From assembly GCA_024230695.1 (NCBI GenBank), contig JAAERC010000557.1, positions 1 to 9,757 on the forward strand: 9,757 nucleotides of DNA, given 5' to 3'. Below, piece after piece: positions 1 through 7,630 of this stretch. This stretch comes from Candidatus Zixiibacteriota bacterium. Its GTDB lineage: Bacteria; Zixibacteria; MSB-5A5; GN15; PGXB01. Both the position numbers and the translations under genes were made by a program. Position 1 is the first letter of the stretch; every line of letters begins with the position of its first letter. A model generated the notes under the pieces. The model had not been told where the DNA came from. It did not search any database and saw only the letters and a list, made by a program, of their open reading frames with translations.

Positions 1-1
1 T

Positions 2-1129
2 ATTGTATTTCTGTTGGCCGTTGTGGCTTTGGTGATAATCTATTTTTATTTTGGTAAATTTAGTAAAGTCAAAAAAAGAAAAGATCCCCAGCCATATATT
101 GAGGGGTTAAGAGCCCTTTTGGAAGGAAAAGACGAACTGGCATTTGGCAAGTTCCGGGATGTTGTCTCTGAAGACAGTTCTAATATTGATGCCTATATTC
201 GAATTGGAAATATTTTACGTAATTATGAGAAATATGATAAAGCTCTGCAAATTCATAAGGATTTAACGCTTAGACACGGGTTGGATGAATCTCTAAAGGT
301 GAGTGTTTTAAACTCTGTTGCTGAAGACCAGATTAAGCTAAACGATTATCAGTCGGCAAAAACCGCTTTAATTGAGGCTATCAGACTTGATGGCGATGAT
401 AGACGACTTACAAAAAAGCTGATATTAACTCTTCTAAAACTTGAGGATTGGGACGGAGCCTATGATATCAAACAAAAGCTTAACAAACTCTCTCAGGATA
501 AAAATAGTGATAGCGAACTAGCAATATATAAGTTTCTTAAGGGCAGAAAATTATTCAATCAAAAAAAATATCATGATTCTCGTTTAATTTTTAAAGAAGC
601 TATTGGTATCAGTGCCAAATGTGTACCTGCATATATCTGGATTGGTGATTCGTATGTGGCCGAAAACAGATTAGAGGATGCAGTTTCCATTTGGAACACC
701 ATGCTAAAAGCAGTGCCGTCCGAATCTTATCTTGTTTTGGAAAGATTGGAAAAAACACTTTTTGAATTAGGCAAATTTGGTGCAATATCTGATATTTGCC
801 GGGATGTCCTTAGTGTCTCAACTGATAATATTGATGCGCGATTGACTTTGGCCGAATATCATAACAAGAAGGGTGAATCATCTTTGGCTATTGAACATCT
901 AAAGGTTGCCACAGAAAATCATCCAAATTCATTTCGTCCGGTTTTGGAACTATCCAAACTATATTTAGCCACTGATGAAAAAGAGAAACTTAAAGAGCTA
1001 TTGGATCGCCATGCCAGCCGTAATGAAGCAAGAGAACTTGAATTTAGATGCAGTAATTGTGATCATAAATCCAAAGAAAAATTATGGCTATGTCCATCCT
1101 GCCAGAGTGCAGATAGCTTTGTAAGATAA
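2..1129 (+). CDS. lapB: LapB-like inner-membrane TPR protein with C-terminal zinc ribbon (5' end cut by window)
   Basis: The frame is open to the window edge and its true start lies upstream. The first in-frame start-type codon, TTG at 14, falls inside a hydrophobic stretch, so it is not a convincing start. Numbered from that TTG, the visible part is 371 residues. A membrane anchor (to about residue 13) is followed by a basic Lys/Arg patch, a chain of TPR-like helical pairs (about 25-335) and a rubredoxin-like metal knuckle with Cys346, Cys349, Cys360 and Cys363 (CX2C-X10-CX2C). This order, and the early YIEGLRALL...GNILRNYEKYDKA segment, match E. coli LapB (YciM, 389 residues). In E. coli, LapB anchors in the inner membrane and promotes FtsH degradation of LpxC, limiting lipopolysaccharide synthesis. 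Whether this copy does the same is inference: neither lpxC nor ftsH is in view. Its stop codon overlaps the next gene's ATG by one base (TAATG). Confidence 0.78.
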   Translation: MVFLLAVVALVIIYFYFGKFSKVKKRKDPQPYIEGLRALLEGKDELAFGKFRDVVSEDSSNIDAYIRIGNILRNYEKYDKALQIHKDLTLRHGLDESLKVSVLNSVAEDQIKLNDYQSAKTALIEAIRLDGDDRRLTKKLILTLLKLEDWDGAYDIKQKLNKLSQDKNSDSELAIYKFLKGRKLFNQKKYHDSRLIFKEAIGISAKCVPAYIWIGDSYVAENRLEDAVSIWNTMLKAVPSESYLVLERLEKTLFELGKFGAISDICRDVLSVSTDNIDARLTLAEYHNKKGESSLAIEHLKVATENHPNSFRPVLELSKLYLATDEKEKLKELLDRHASRNEARELEFRCSNCDHKSKEKLWLCPSCQSADSFVR

Positions 1130-2121
1130 TGTTTCGGTTTTTAATAATTATTTTCGGCTCGACAATTCTTTTTTCTTCCGGTTTATCTTCTCCAATTGAT
1201 GATATGATAAAAAAGGGCAGAGTTGATGAAGCGCGCCAGGAAATTGAACGGCTTTCTACCGCCTCTCTGAGGGATGGAGAGCTATTGCATTTTCAAGCCT
1301 TAATTGAAGAAGATGGCGAATCATCATTTAAGTTTCTTGAGGCGGCTGTTGGAGCTGAATTGTCACCCGAATATTTGGAAGAAAATACTTTCTTAATGGC
1401 CCTCTACTACTTATCAGATGGCGATTATAAAAAATTAGAAACGACAGCATCGGCATATTTGCAGTGGTGGGAGAATGGCCGCTATCGCCCAGATATGCTC
1501 AGGTTGAAATCTTATGCAAATTTGAGTATTAATAACGATGAACGTGCCAACCGGCTTCTCGGGAATTTGATAAATGAAAATGAAGGAATGATGGCGGGTG
1601 CGATTGGGCTTCTGGATCGAGCCAAATCGTTATATGATAAAAAAGTATATATTCAGGCACAAAAAATCTGTCGCCGTTTGGCTAATAGTCGCTTTGAAGA
1701 TGTGATTGCGCCATCCCTCTATATGTTATCATATTATGCCATCGAACAAAATAGGATTGATGATGCTATCCTTTATTATAATCTTCTTAAAGAAGGTTAT
1801 CCCAATGCGATTGGACTTGATGATCTGGTGGATAAATTTACCGGGATAGAAAGAAAAGAAAACAATCAAACTGCCGAGGAAATAACCGGCACTTTTTATT
1901 CAGTTCAGGTTGGCGTATTTTCGATTAGAGACAATGCTAAGGCATTATCAAGATCGTTAAAAAAATATGGAAAAAGAATAGATGTGAAGGAAAAAGAAAT
2001 TTCCGATAAATATTATTATGTTGTATATGTTGGTCGATTTAAATCGACCGATGATGCGATTGCTTTTAAGGCAATTTTGGAAAAATCTGAAAATCAAGCG
2101 TATCAGGTTATAGCGAGATGA
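1129..2121 (+). CDS. Secreted TPR-like protein with C-terminal SPOR (peptidoglycan-binding) domain
   Basis: This 330-residue protein begins with a hydrophobic signal segment (about residues 2-20, rich in Leu/Ile/Phe) but no clear lipobox cysteine, so it is probably periplasmic or stays anchored by the uncleaved segment. Residues about 25-240 are helical and TPR-like, for example a GRVDEARQEIE repeat near 30 and an NRIDDAILYYNLLKEGYP repeat near 208. Residues about 256-329 form a SPOR domain: the YSVQVGVF start at 257-264, a middle helix (NAKALSRSLKKYG), then YYYVVYVGRF and a closing helix. SPOR domains bind glycan strands stripped of stem peptides, often at division sites, so a role in cell-wall turnover or division is a reasonable inference. 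The exact function is unknown. The start overlaps the lapB-like stop by one base and the end overlaps mutS by four, so expression is probably coupled within the operon. Confidence 0.82.
   Translation: MFRFLIIIFGSTILFSSGLSSPIDDMIKKGRVDEARQEIERLSTASLRDGELLHFQALIEEDGESSFKFLEAAVGAELSPEYLEENTFLMALYYLSDGDYKKLETTASAYLQWWENGRYRPDMLRLKSYANLSINNDERANRLLGNLINENEGMMAGAIGLLDRAKSLYDKKVYIQAQKICRRLANSRFEDVIAPSLYMLSYYAIEQNRIDDAILYYNLLKEGYPNAIGLDDLVDKFTGIERKENNQTAEEITGTFYSVQVGVFSIRDNAKALSRSLKKYGKRIDVKEKEISDKYYYVVYVGRFKSTDDAIAFKAILEKSENQAYQVIAR
2032..2049. repeat. Perfect 18-base palindrome without spacer inside the SPOR gene
   Basis: The two 9-base arms GGTCGATTT and AAATCGACC are exact reverse complements with no spacer; the symmetry stops at 2031/2050. 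It lies in codons for the VGRFKST part of the SPOR domain and its last base is 69 bases before the mutS ATG. It has no T-run, so it does not look like a terminator. It could be a dimeric regulator site or chance; about 0.04 such palindromes are expected in a random sequence of this length with even base composition, somewhat more in AT-rich DNA. Confidence 0.6.
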
Positions 2122-4733
2122 CACCTCCGGTGTCAAAGGGCGATGGCCTAACGCCTCTGATGCGTCAGTTCAATCAATTCAAAACCAAATATCCAGATAA
2201 AATTCTTTTTTTTAGAATGGGAGATTTTTATGAGATGTTTGGTGATGACGCCGTAAAAGCGGCGCCGATTTTAAATATTGCGCTTACTTCACGCGGAAAT
2301 ATCAATGGCCAGAAAATTCCGCTGGCCGGAGTTCCTCATCATTCTGCAGAAAAATACCTTACCAAATTAATAAATGCCGGGGAAAAAGTTGTCGTTGTGG
2401 AGCAGGTCGAAGATCCCAAGCTGGCTAAAGGAATAGTTAAGCGGGACGTCGTGGAAATTATTACCCCAGGAACATCAACTATTGAGGGGACCCTTGATGA
2501 TACTACCCAATATTATCTTGCCTCGTTGCATATAAATAGGAAGTCAATAATTGGTTTGGCATATATTGATCTTTCAACCGGAAGGTTTAATCTTGATGAG
2601 GGACCGCCTGATAAGATTTTTGAAAAGCTTCGGGTATTATCACCAAAAGAGATCCTATTTTCAAATGAGCAAAAAGAAAATGAAGTAATATTACTTTTAA
2701 GGAAACAGGCAGATTTTAATTTAACCGGTTATGAAGAATGGAATTTTGATTATAAAACAGCGACCCGCGAGTTATCTGAATTTTTTGGAGTTAGTACACT
2801 CGACGGTTTTGGGGTGGCAGATTACAAAAAAGGCCTGACCGCGGCTGGGGCGATATATCGTTATCTTCGAGAAAATAACCGCACCAAACTTGATCATATC
2901 AAAAAGATAATGATTTCAGATTCGGATAACTATATGATGCTTGATTATAACAGTATCAGAAATCTTGAACTGGTCAAAAACCTTTCTGAGAACAGTGAAA
3001 AAGACTCCTTGTATTCATCTATGAATAGAACCTCTACACCGGGAGGAGCTCGACGCCTAAAAGAGAATATTCTTCATCCGTATAAAAAACTTAAGCCAAT
3101 TTTATATCGACAAAATGGCGTCAAGGAACTGTTTGAAAAACGAGACCTTGCTGTCGAATTGCCGTCGTTATTAAAGAAACTGCCTGATATGGAACGATTA
3201 TCCGGGCGGCTTGGTATGCGAAAAATCAATCCGCGACAATTGGCGTACCTTCGCGATGGCCTAAATACTGGTGATGTAATTTTAAAGAAATTAAAGGATC
3301 TAAAATCAGAAATACTTTCTAATATTTCCAAGACTTATCCAAATTGCGGTAATCTAATAAATTTGATTTCAACGGCTCTTGTTTGTGAACCTCCTCTGGT
3401 ATCAAATAAGGGTGGTCTTATCAAAGAAGGATATTCTGATGATTTGGACCAACTAAAAGGATCAATTGCCGGAGCCAAAAATTATATAGCATCTCTCCAA
3501 ACAAGTGAGAAAGAAAAAACCGGAATTCCAACTCTGAAGGTGGGATATAATAAGGTATTTGGGTATTTCATCGAGATAACCAAAACTCATCAGGATAAAG
3601 TTCCAGATAACTATATCAGGAAGCAAACTTTAGTCAATGCGGAGCGGTATATTACTCAGGAGCTTAAGGAAAAAGAAGATTTGATTTTTGCAGCCGAAGA
3701 AAAGATATTTTCACTTGAGGATAAAATATATTCAAAAGTTGTTGATGGTGCCGCAGAATTGCTTGAAGATCTACTATTGGCCTCTGAATATCTTTCTGAG
3801 ATAGACATGATTGTATCATTGTCCAATCTGGCCCATGAGAAGATGTATTGCTGTCCTGAGTTAAATGAGGGGACGGAGGTCAAACTTGTGGGGGGCAGGC
3901 ATCCTGTTATTGAAGACTTATTGCCTTCGGGTAGCTTTATCTCAAACAATCTATCGTTGTCTGATAACAAAGATAGAATAATGGTCCTAACTGGCCCAAA
4001 TATGTCTGGAAAGTCAACCTATCTAAGGCAAATAGGGTTATTAGCAATTATGGCACAAATAGGTTCATATGTTCCTGCTGAATCGCTTAAGATAGGTTTG
4101 GTTGATCGGGTCTTTACCAGAGTGGGCGCAATTGATAATCTGGCACGCGGGCAATCTACTTTTTTGGTAGAAATGATAGAAACTTCAAATATACTTAATA
4201 ATGCCACCGAGTCATCACTCATACTTCTTGACGAAGTAGGTCGCGGCACTTCTACCTTTGATGGTCTTTCTATTGCTTGGGGGGTGGTGGAATATCTTAA
4301 TGAGAAGATCAAGGCCCGAACGATATTTGCTACTCATTACCACGAATTAACCGGAATGGCTGATCTGTTTGATCGGATTGTTAATTTTCAGGTTGCGGTG
4401 AAACGATATGAAAACCAGATAGTCTTTTTACATAAGATAATTCCGGGCGGATGCGATGATTCCTATGGTATCGAAGTGGCCAGATTGGCGGGAATTCCCC
4501 GGAAAACAATCAGCCGCTCGCGAGAACTTTTAAAACTTCTGGAATCCGGGAAATTTTCGCAGTCGGAATTGGCTCGTGGCGTCCACAAAAACATTATGCA
4601 ACACTCACTATTTGAACAGAAACAATCACCGGTTGAAGACGAAATAAAAGAAGTCGATATCAATAATCTTACGCCCATGGAGGCACTTCGATTACTGGGG
4701 AAGCTCAAGGAGTTACTTGATAATGACGGCTAA
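2118..4733 (+). CDS. mutS: DNA mismatch repair ATPase MutS
   Basis: MutS binds mismatches and small loops as a dimer and, on binding ATP, becomes a sliding clamp that recruits MutL. The 871 residues match the family (853 in E. coli). The mismatch-reading domain comes first, with the Phe37-Tyr38-Glu39 wedge motif in RMGDFYEMF. Connector, lever and clamp domains follow. The ABC-type ATPase has Walker A GPNMSGKST at 626-634, the STFLVEM signature segment, Walker B LLDE with Asp705-Glu706, and the ATHYHEL switch with His740. Near the C-terminus, QHSLF at 828-832 matches the beta-clamp-binding consensus QxxLF, and a PMEALRLLGKLKELL helix closes the protein as in many MutS proteins. The ATG overlaps the SPOR stop as ATGA. 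No strong Shine-Dalgarno is visible, which fits translational coupling. An inner ATG at codon 15 is possible, but the first ATG better matches family length. All key residues are present. Confidence 0.98.
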   Translation: MTPPVSKGDGLTPLMRQFNQFKTKYPDKILFFRMGDFYEMFGDDAVKAAPILNIALTSRGNINGQKIPLAGVPHHSAEKYLTKLINAGEKVVVVEQVEDPKLAKGIVKRDVVEIITPGTSTIEGTLDDTTQYYLASLHINRKSIIGLAYIDLSTGRFNLDEGPPDKIFEKLRVLSPKEILFSNEQKENEVILLLRKQADFNLTGYEEWNFDYKTATRELSEFFGVSTLDGFGVADYKKGLTAAGAIYRYLRENNRTKLDHIKKIMISDSDNYMMLDYNSIRNLELVKNLSENSEKDSLYSSMNRTSTPGGARRLKENILHPYKKLKPILYRQNGVKELFEKRDLAVELPSLLKKLPDMERLSGRLGMRKINPRQLAYLRDGLNTGDVILKKLKDLKSEILSNISKTYPNCGNLINLISTALVCEPPLVSNKGGLIKEGYSDDLDQLKGSIAGAKNYIASLQTSEKEKTGIPTLKVGYNKVFGYFIEITKTHQDKVPDNYIRKQTLVNAERYITQELKEKEDLIFAAEEKIFSLEDKIYSKVVDGAAELLEDLLLASEYLSEIDMIVSLSNLAHEKMYCCPELNEGTEVKLVGGRHPVIEDLLPSGSFISNNLSLSDNKDRIMVLTGPNMSGKSTYLRQIGLLAIMAQIGSYVPAESLKIGLVDRVFTRVGAIDNLARGQSTFLVEMIETSNILNNATESSLILLDEVGRGTSTFDGLSIAWGVVEYLNEKIKARTIFATHYHELTGMADLFDRIVNFQVAVKRYENQIVFLHKIIPGGCDDSYGIEVARLAGIPRKTISRSRELLKLLESGKFSQSELARGVHKNIMQHSLFEQKQSPVEDEIKEVDINNLTPMEALRLLGKLKELLDNDG
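4707..4712 (+). promoter_or_regulatory. Shine-Dalgarno AAGGAG that decides the mutL start
   Basis: AAGGAG lies inside the end of mutS, 10 bases before the ATG at 4723 and only 4 bases before a TTG at 4717. The spacing favours ATG over TTG, shortening MutL by two residues (Met-Ile) compared with the longest frame. It is the clearest ribosome-binding site in the window. Confidence 0.65.
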
Positions 4734-6576
4734 TAAACAGTCTGAAAATCGTGAGAAAAAATGGATCAGGCCGCTTCCGGAAAGACTGATTAATAAGATC
4801 GCTGCCGGTGAGGTTATTGAACGGCCTGCTGCCGTCTTAAAAGAATTACTCGAAAATTCACTTGATGCCGGAGCCACGCGAATTGACATAACTGTTGAAA
4901 AATCAGGACTAAAATCAATTACAATTGTTGACGATGGCTGTGGAATTGATGCCGAGCAGATCGAGATTGCTTTTTCTCGTCATGCTACCAGTAAAATCAG
5001 GGATTTCGACGATCTTGAATCATTATTAAGTTTCGGATTCAGGGGCGAGGCTTTGCCATCGATCGGTTCGGTTTCAAAAACCAGAATGGTATCAAGAACA
5101 TCTGAAGCCGACGATGCCCGTGAATTAATTATTGAAGGCGGTGTTCTGCAAAGTGTCAAGCCGATAGCATCTCCGGTGGGTACCAAAATTGAAGTAAACG
5201 ATCTTTTTTATAATACTCCAGCCCGACGAAAATTCTTAAAAAGTGAAATAACAGAGGCGCGGCACCTAACACGGACCGCAACTGCAATGGCGCTCTCAGT
5301 ACCGGGGATTCGTTTTAGTTACACATTAAATGGCCGCAGACTTTTTCTGTTGAGCAAAAATGCTGATAAAATGCAAATTCGTGTGGGCGAATTATTATTT
5401 GGCAAGGAAAACACTCCATTACTTGAGATAAAATATAATTCGGATAAATTAAATATCTCTGGTCACCTCAGTTTTCCTGACAATTGCCGTCGCAATCGAA
5501 ATGGTTTATACATGTATATTAATCGGCGGTATATTTTCTCACCAACCTTGCTTCATGCAATAACGGCCGGATATGGAGAACTGTTGCCGCGAGGTTTTTA
5601 TCCTGTTGGGGCTTTATTTTTGGATATTGACCCCAAACGCGTTGATGTAAATGTTCATCCAACCAAAGCCGAAGTGCGACTTGTTGAAGAACGCCAGGTC
5701 CATGATCTGCTCTACCATGTAATTAAAAAATCATTACGGGCGTCGATAGGACTACCATCAGCATCAAGCGTGGTACAAATAAAAAAATCCGAAGATAACT
5801 ACACTGCCGCCGAGGCTATTAGGCGACTTAAAGATTTTATGCCAGATAAGACAGCAGGCAATTCTCCTGATATGCTTGAGAAACTATATGGTCAGCCAAA
5901 ACCGGATGAGTCAAATAGTATACCGATCTCAAATAGCCAAACTCCTGAATCTGATTTGAGGGATATAGAAACAAGCGCAGATGTTACTATTAAACCGGAT
6001 CCAAGCACAGAGACAATTCGGTATCTTGGGCAACTATCCCGATTATATTTGGTTTTTGCTACAGGGGATGAATTATTGATTGTTGATCAGCATACCGCAC
6101 ATGAGCGTGTTTTGTATGAAGAAAATCTCAAGGCGATTGAGAATGGTAAAGCTGTTTCACAAAATTTGCTATTTCCAATTAATATTGAGCTGACTGCAGA
6201 AAGATTTGCTGTTTATGAAGAAGCCGCTGATATCCTTAAAAGTGCCGGAATAATTTCACAACCGTTTGGTTCAACAACTGTAATGCTTTCAGCAGTATCG
6301 GCCTCACTCACAAAAAAATCACCCGAGAAAATATTTGATGAGATTTTAACCGATGTGGAAAACCTTCATAAAGGCGGAGAGGAGCTAACCAAGGCGGTCG
6401 CACAATCGATGGCCTGCCGGGCCGCGATTATGTCCGGGGATATTATAACCCCCGATGAGGCTCTTGGGCTTTATAAGAGGTTGGTGAAGGTTGAAAATAA
6501 ATATTGCTGTCCGCATGGTCGCCCGGTAACCTTAAAACTTTCAAAAGATGAACTTGATAAAAAATTCGGTAGATAA
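4723..6576 (+). CDS. mutL: DNA mismatch repair protein MutL, endonuclease-type
   Basis: MutL couples MutS to strand removal. With the ATG at 4723 it has 617 residues. The N-terminal GHKL ATPase (to about 335) shows KELLENSLDAGA with Glu41 and Asn45, DDGCGID at 70-76, RHATSK at 86-91, GFRGEA at 105-110 and the late NVHPTK at 310-315. A low-complexity linker (about 335-430) leads to the dimerisation/endonuclease domain. There DQHTAHERVLYE (455-466) fits DQHA-X2-E-X4-E except for Thr at the fourth position. ACRAAI carries Cys565, and CPHGRP at 596-601 supplies Cys and His. Together these are the metal-site motifs of nicking MutL proteins such as B. subtilis MutL and human PMS2, which E. coli MutL lacks. 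QNLLFP at 480-485 resembles the MutL clamp-binding motif QxxLxP. A MutH-free, nick-by-MutL pathway is therefore inferred. It overlaps mutS by 11 bases and miaA by 29. Confidence 0.96.
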   Translation: MTANKQSENREKKWIRPLPERLINKIAAGEVIERPAAVLKELLENSLDAGATRIDITVEKSGLKSITIVDDGCGIDAEQIEIAFSRHATSKIRDFDDLESLLSFGFRGEALPSIGSVSKTRMVSRTSEADDARELIIEGGVLQSVKPIASPVGTKIEVNDLFYNTPARRKFLKSEITEARHLTRTATAMALSVPGIRFSYTLNGRRLFLLSKNADKMQIRVGELLFGKENTPLLEIKYNSDKLNISGHLSFPDNCRRNRNGLYMYINRRYIFSPTLLHAITAGYGELLPRGFYPVGALFLDIDPKRVDVNVHPTKAEVRLVEERQVHDLLYHVIKKSLRASIGLPSASSVVQIKKSEDNYTAAEAIRRLKDFMPDKTAGNSPDMLEKLYGQPKPDESNSIPISNSQTPESDLRDIETSADVTIKPDPSTETIRYLGQLSRLYLVFATGDELLIVDQHTAHERVLYEENLKAIENGKAVSQNLLFPINIELTAERFAVYEEAADILKSAGIISQPFGSTTVMLSAVSASLTKKSPEKIFDEILTDVENLHKGGEELTKAVAQSMACRAAIMSGDIITPDEALGLYKRLVKVENKYCCPHGRPVTLKLSKDELDKKFGR

Positions 6577-7501
6577 TAGTTCAGAGTACCCTGTGATCCC
6601 GGTTCTGGTTGGTCCGACAGCATCGGGGAAAACAACGGTTGCGACAGAATTGGCCGATAAATATCCGCAGATTGAAATAATCTCGGCAGATTCCCGCCAA
6701 ATATACAAACATTTAAGTATCGGGACCGATAAACCATCGGCAGAATTGCTATCACATTACAATTTTCATCTTGTTGATTTTGTTGAACCAGGGGAGAGGT
6801 ACACAGCTTTTGATTTTGTAGAGGATAGTGTTAAAATCATTGAAGCAACTCTTGAAAATAATAATGTACCATTGATTTGCGGCGGGACCGGTTTGTATGT
6901 CAGATCATTGGTTGAAGGTATTGTTCAGATTCCTGATGATGATTTTACATATAGGGCTCAACTTGAGGAAGAGACAATAACTAAAGGACCCAAATATTTA
7001 TATGAGAAATTGCAGGCGATCGATCCGATTGAAGCAGAAAAGGTTCATCCTCATAATATAAAAAAAATAATCAGAGCACTTGAGATTTATCATCTGACCG
7101 GAAAACCAAAATCAGAACTACTAACTGAAAAAGATGAAAACACGAGAAAATTTAAATATAAGATATTCTGCCTGAATCCATCTCGTGAAAAACTTTATAA
7201 GAAAATCAATTCCAGGGTTGATATTATGATAAAATCGGGTCTGCTCGATGAGGTGGAATCGCTTATTAAAAATGGAAAAAAAGAGGCCATTACAAAAATA
7301 AATGTCATTGGCTACAATGAGCTGTTTAGGTATTTTGATAATGAAATATCTCTTGAAACAGCAACAAATCTTATAAAACAAAACAGTCGTCGTTATGCCA
7401 AGAGGCAGATAACCTGGTTCAATGGAACTGAAAATATCAGTTTCTATGAAGCGGCGGGTAAGCTAAAAGCTGATTTAAAAAGTTTTTGGACACAAAATTA
7501 A
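6548..7501 (+). CDS. miaA: tRNA dimethylallyltransferase MiaA
   Basis: MiaA transfers a dimethylallyl group from DMAPP to N6 of adenine 37 in tRNAs that read UNN codons, the first step to i6A/ms2i6A. The 317 residues match the family. The P-loop GPTASGKTT is at 22-30, the DSRQIY motif at 48-53 (its Asp is the expected catalytic base), SIGTDKP at 57-63, and CGGTGLY at 111-117. The C-terminal KRQITWFNG segment is also typical. The ATG at 6548 lies within the end of mutL, giving a 29-base overlap. The Shine-Dalgarno upstream is weak (AAAAG), and a GTG at 6593 would start the protein just before the P-loop, as in shorter family members, so the exact start is uncertain. It appears to be the last gene of the operon; no terminator hairpin is obvious after the TAA. 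Confidence 0.96.
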   Translation: MNLIKNSVDNSSEYPVIPVLVGPTASGKTTVATELADKYPQIEIISADSRQIYKHLSIGTDKPSAELLSHYNFHLVDFVEPGERYTAFDFVEDSVKIIEATLENNNVPLICGGTGLYVRSLVEGIVQIPDDDFTYRAQLEEETITKGPKYLYEKLQAIDPIEAEKVHPHNIKKIIRALEIYHLTGKPKSELLTEKDENTRKFKYKIFCLNPSREKLYKKINSRVDIMIKSGLLDEVESLIKNGKKEAITKINVIGYNELFRYFDNEISLETATNLIKQNSRRYAKRQITWFNGTENISFYEAAGKLKADLKSFWTQN

Positions 7502-7505
7502 ATCC

Positions 7506-7535
7506 TTGACATATATTTTCGTAATTTCGTATATA
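7506..7535 (+). promoter_or_regulatory. Predicted sigma70-type promoter for the mltD-like gene
   Basis: A consensus -35 TTGACA (7506-7511) is followed after 18 bases by TATATA (7530-7535), a 5-of-6 match to TATAAT. It starts four bases after the miaA stop, in the only sizeable intergenic gap. Transcription would start near 7542, leaving a leader of roughly 90 bases before the preferred ATG at 7631. This makes the transglycosylase likely to be expressed independently of the mutS-mutL-miaA operon, with some read-through possible. Confidence 0.7.
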
Positions 7536-7537
7536 TG
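7510..7537. repeat. Inverted repeat around the predicted -10 box
   Basis: CATATAT (7510-7516) and ATATATG (7531-7537) are exact reverse complements separated by 14 bases. The right arm covers most of the -10 box and the left arm begins at the end of the -35 box, so a protein bound here would occlude the promoter. The arms are low-complexity AT, so chance is a fair alternative. Confidence 0.45.
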
Positions 7538-7564
7538 ACAACAAGTTAGAGCGTTTTTCGTATA
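7517..7564 (+). repeat. Three copies of TTTCGTA across the mltD promoter and leader
   Basis: TTTCGTA occurs at 7517-7523, 7525-7531 and 7556-7562. The first two are spaced 8 bases apart within the promoter spacer. The second and third share the longer TTTCGTATA and are 31 bases apart, about three helical turns. This could be a direct-repeat operator or an echo of local duplication. No regulator is known from the sequence. Confidence 0.5.
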
Positions 7565-7630
7565 AAGTATATGGAAGAAGTTCCGATAACATTGGAAGTA
7601 GAGAGAACCTATAAACTATTGAAAGATAAC

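Noticed and set aside
2077..2106. Possible internal promoter before mutS (TTGGAA, 18 bases, TATCAG)
   Set aside because: Both boxes match consensus at only four of six positions and lie in coding AT-rich DNA, where such matches are common.
3074..4708. Several minus-strand open frames of 80-105 codons within mutS
   Set aside because: Ser/Arg-rich translations typical of antisense shadows under a fully conserved mutS; no start signals.
7502..7560. Possible Rho-independent terminator after miaA
   Set aside because: The inverted repeat there has only AT arms with a 14-base loop and no following T-run, so it does not form a GC-rich terminator stem. It fits promoter architecture better.
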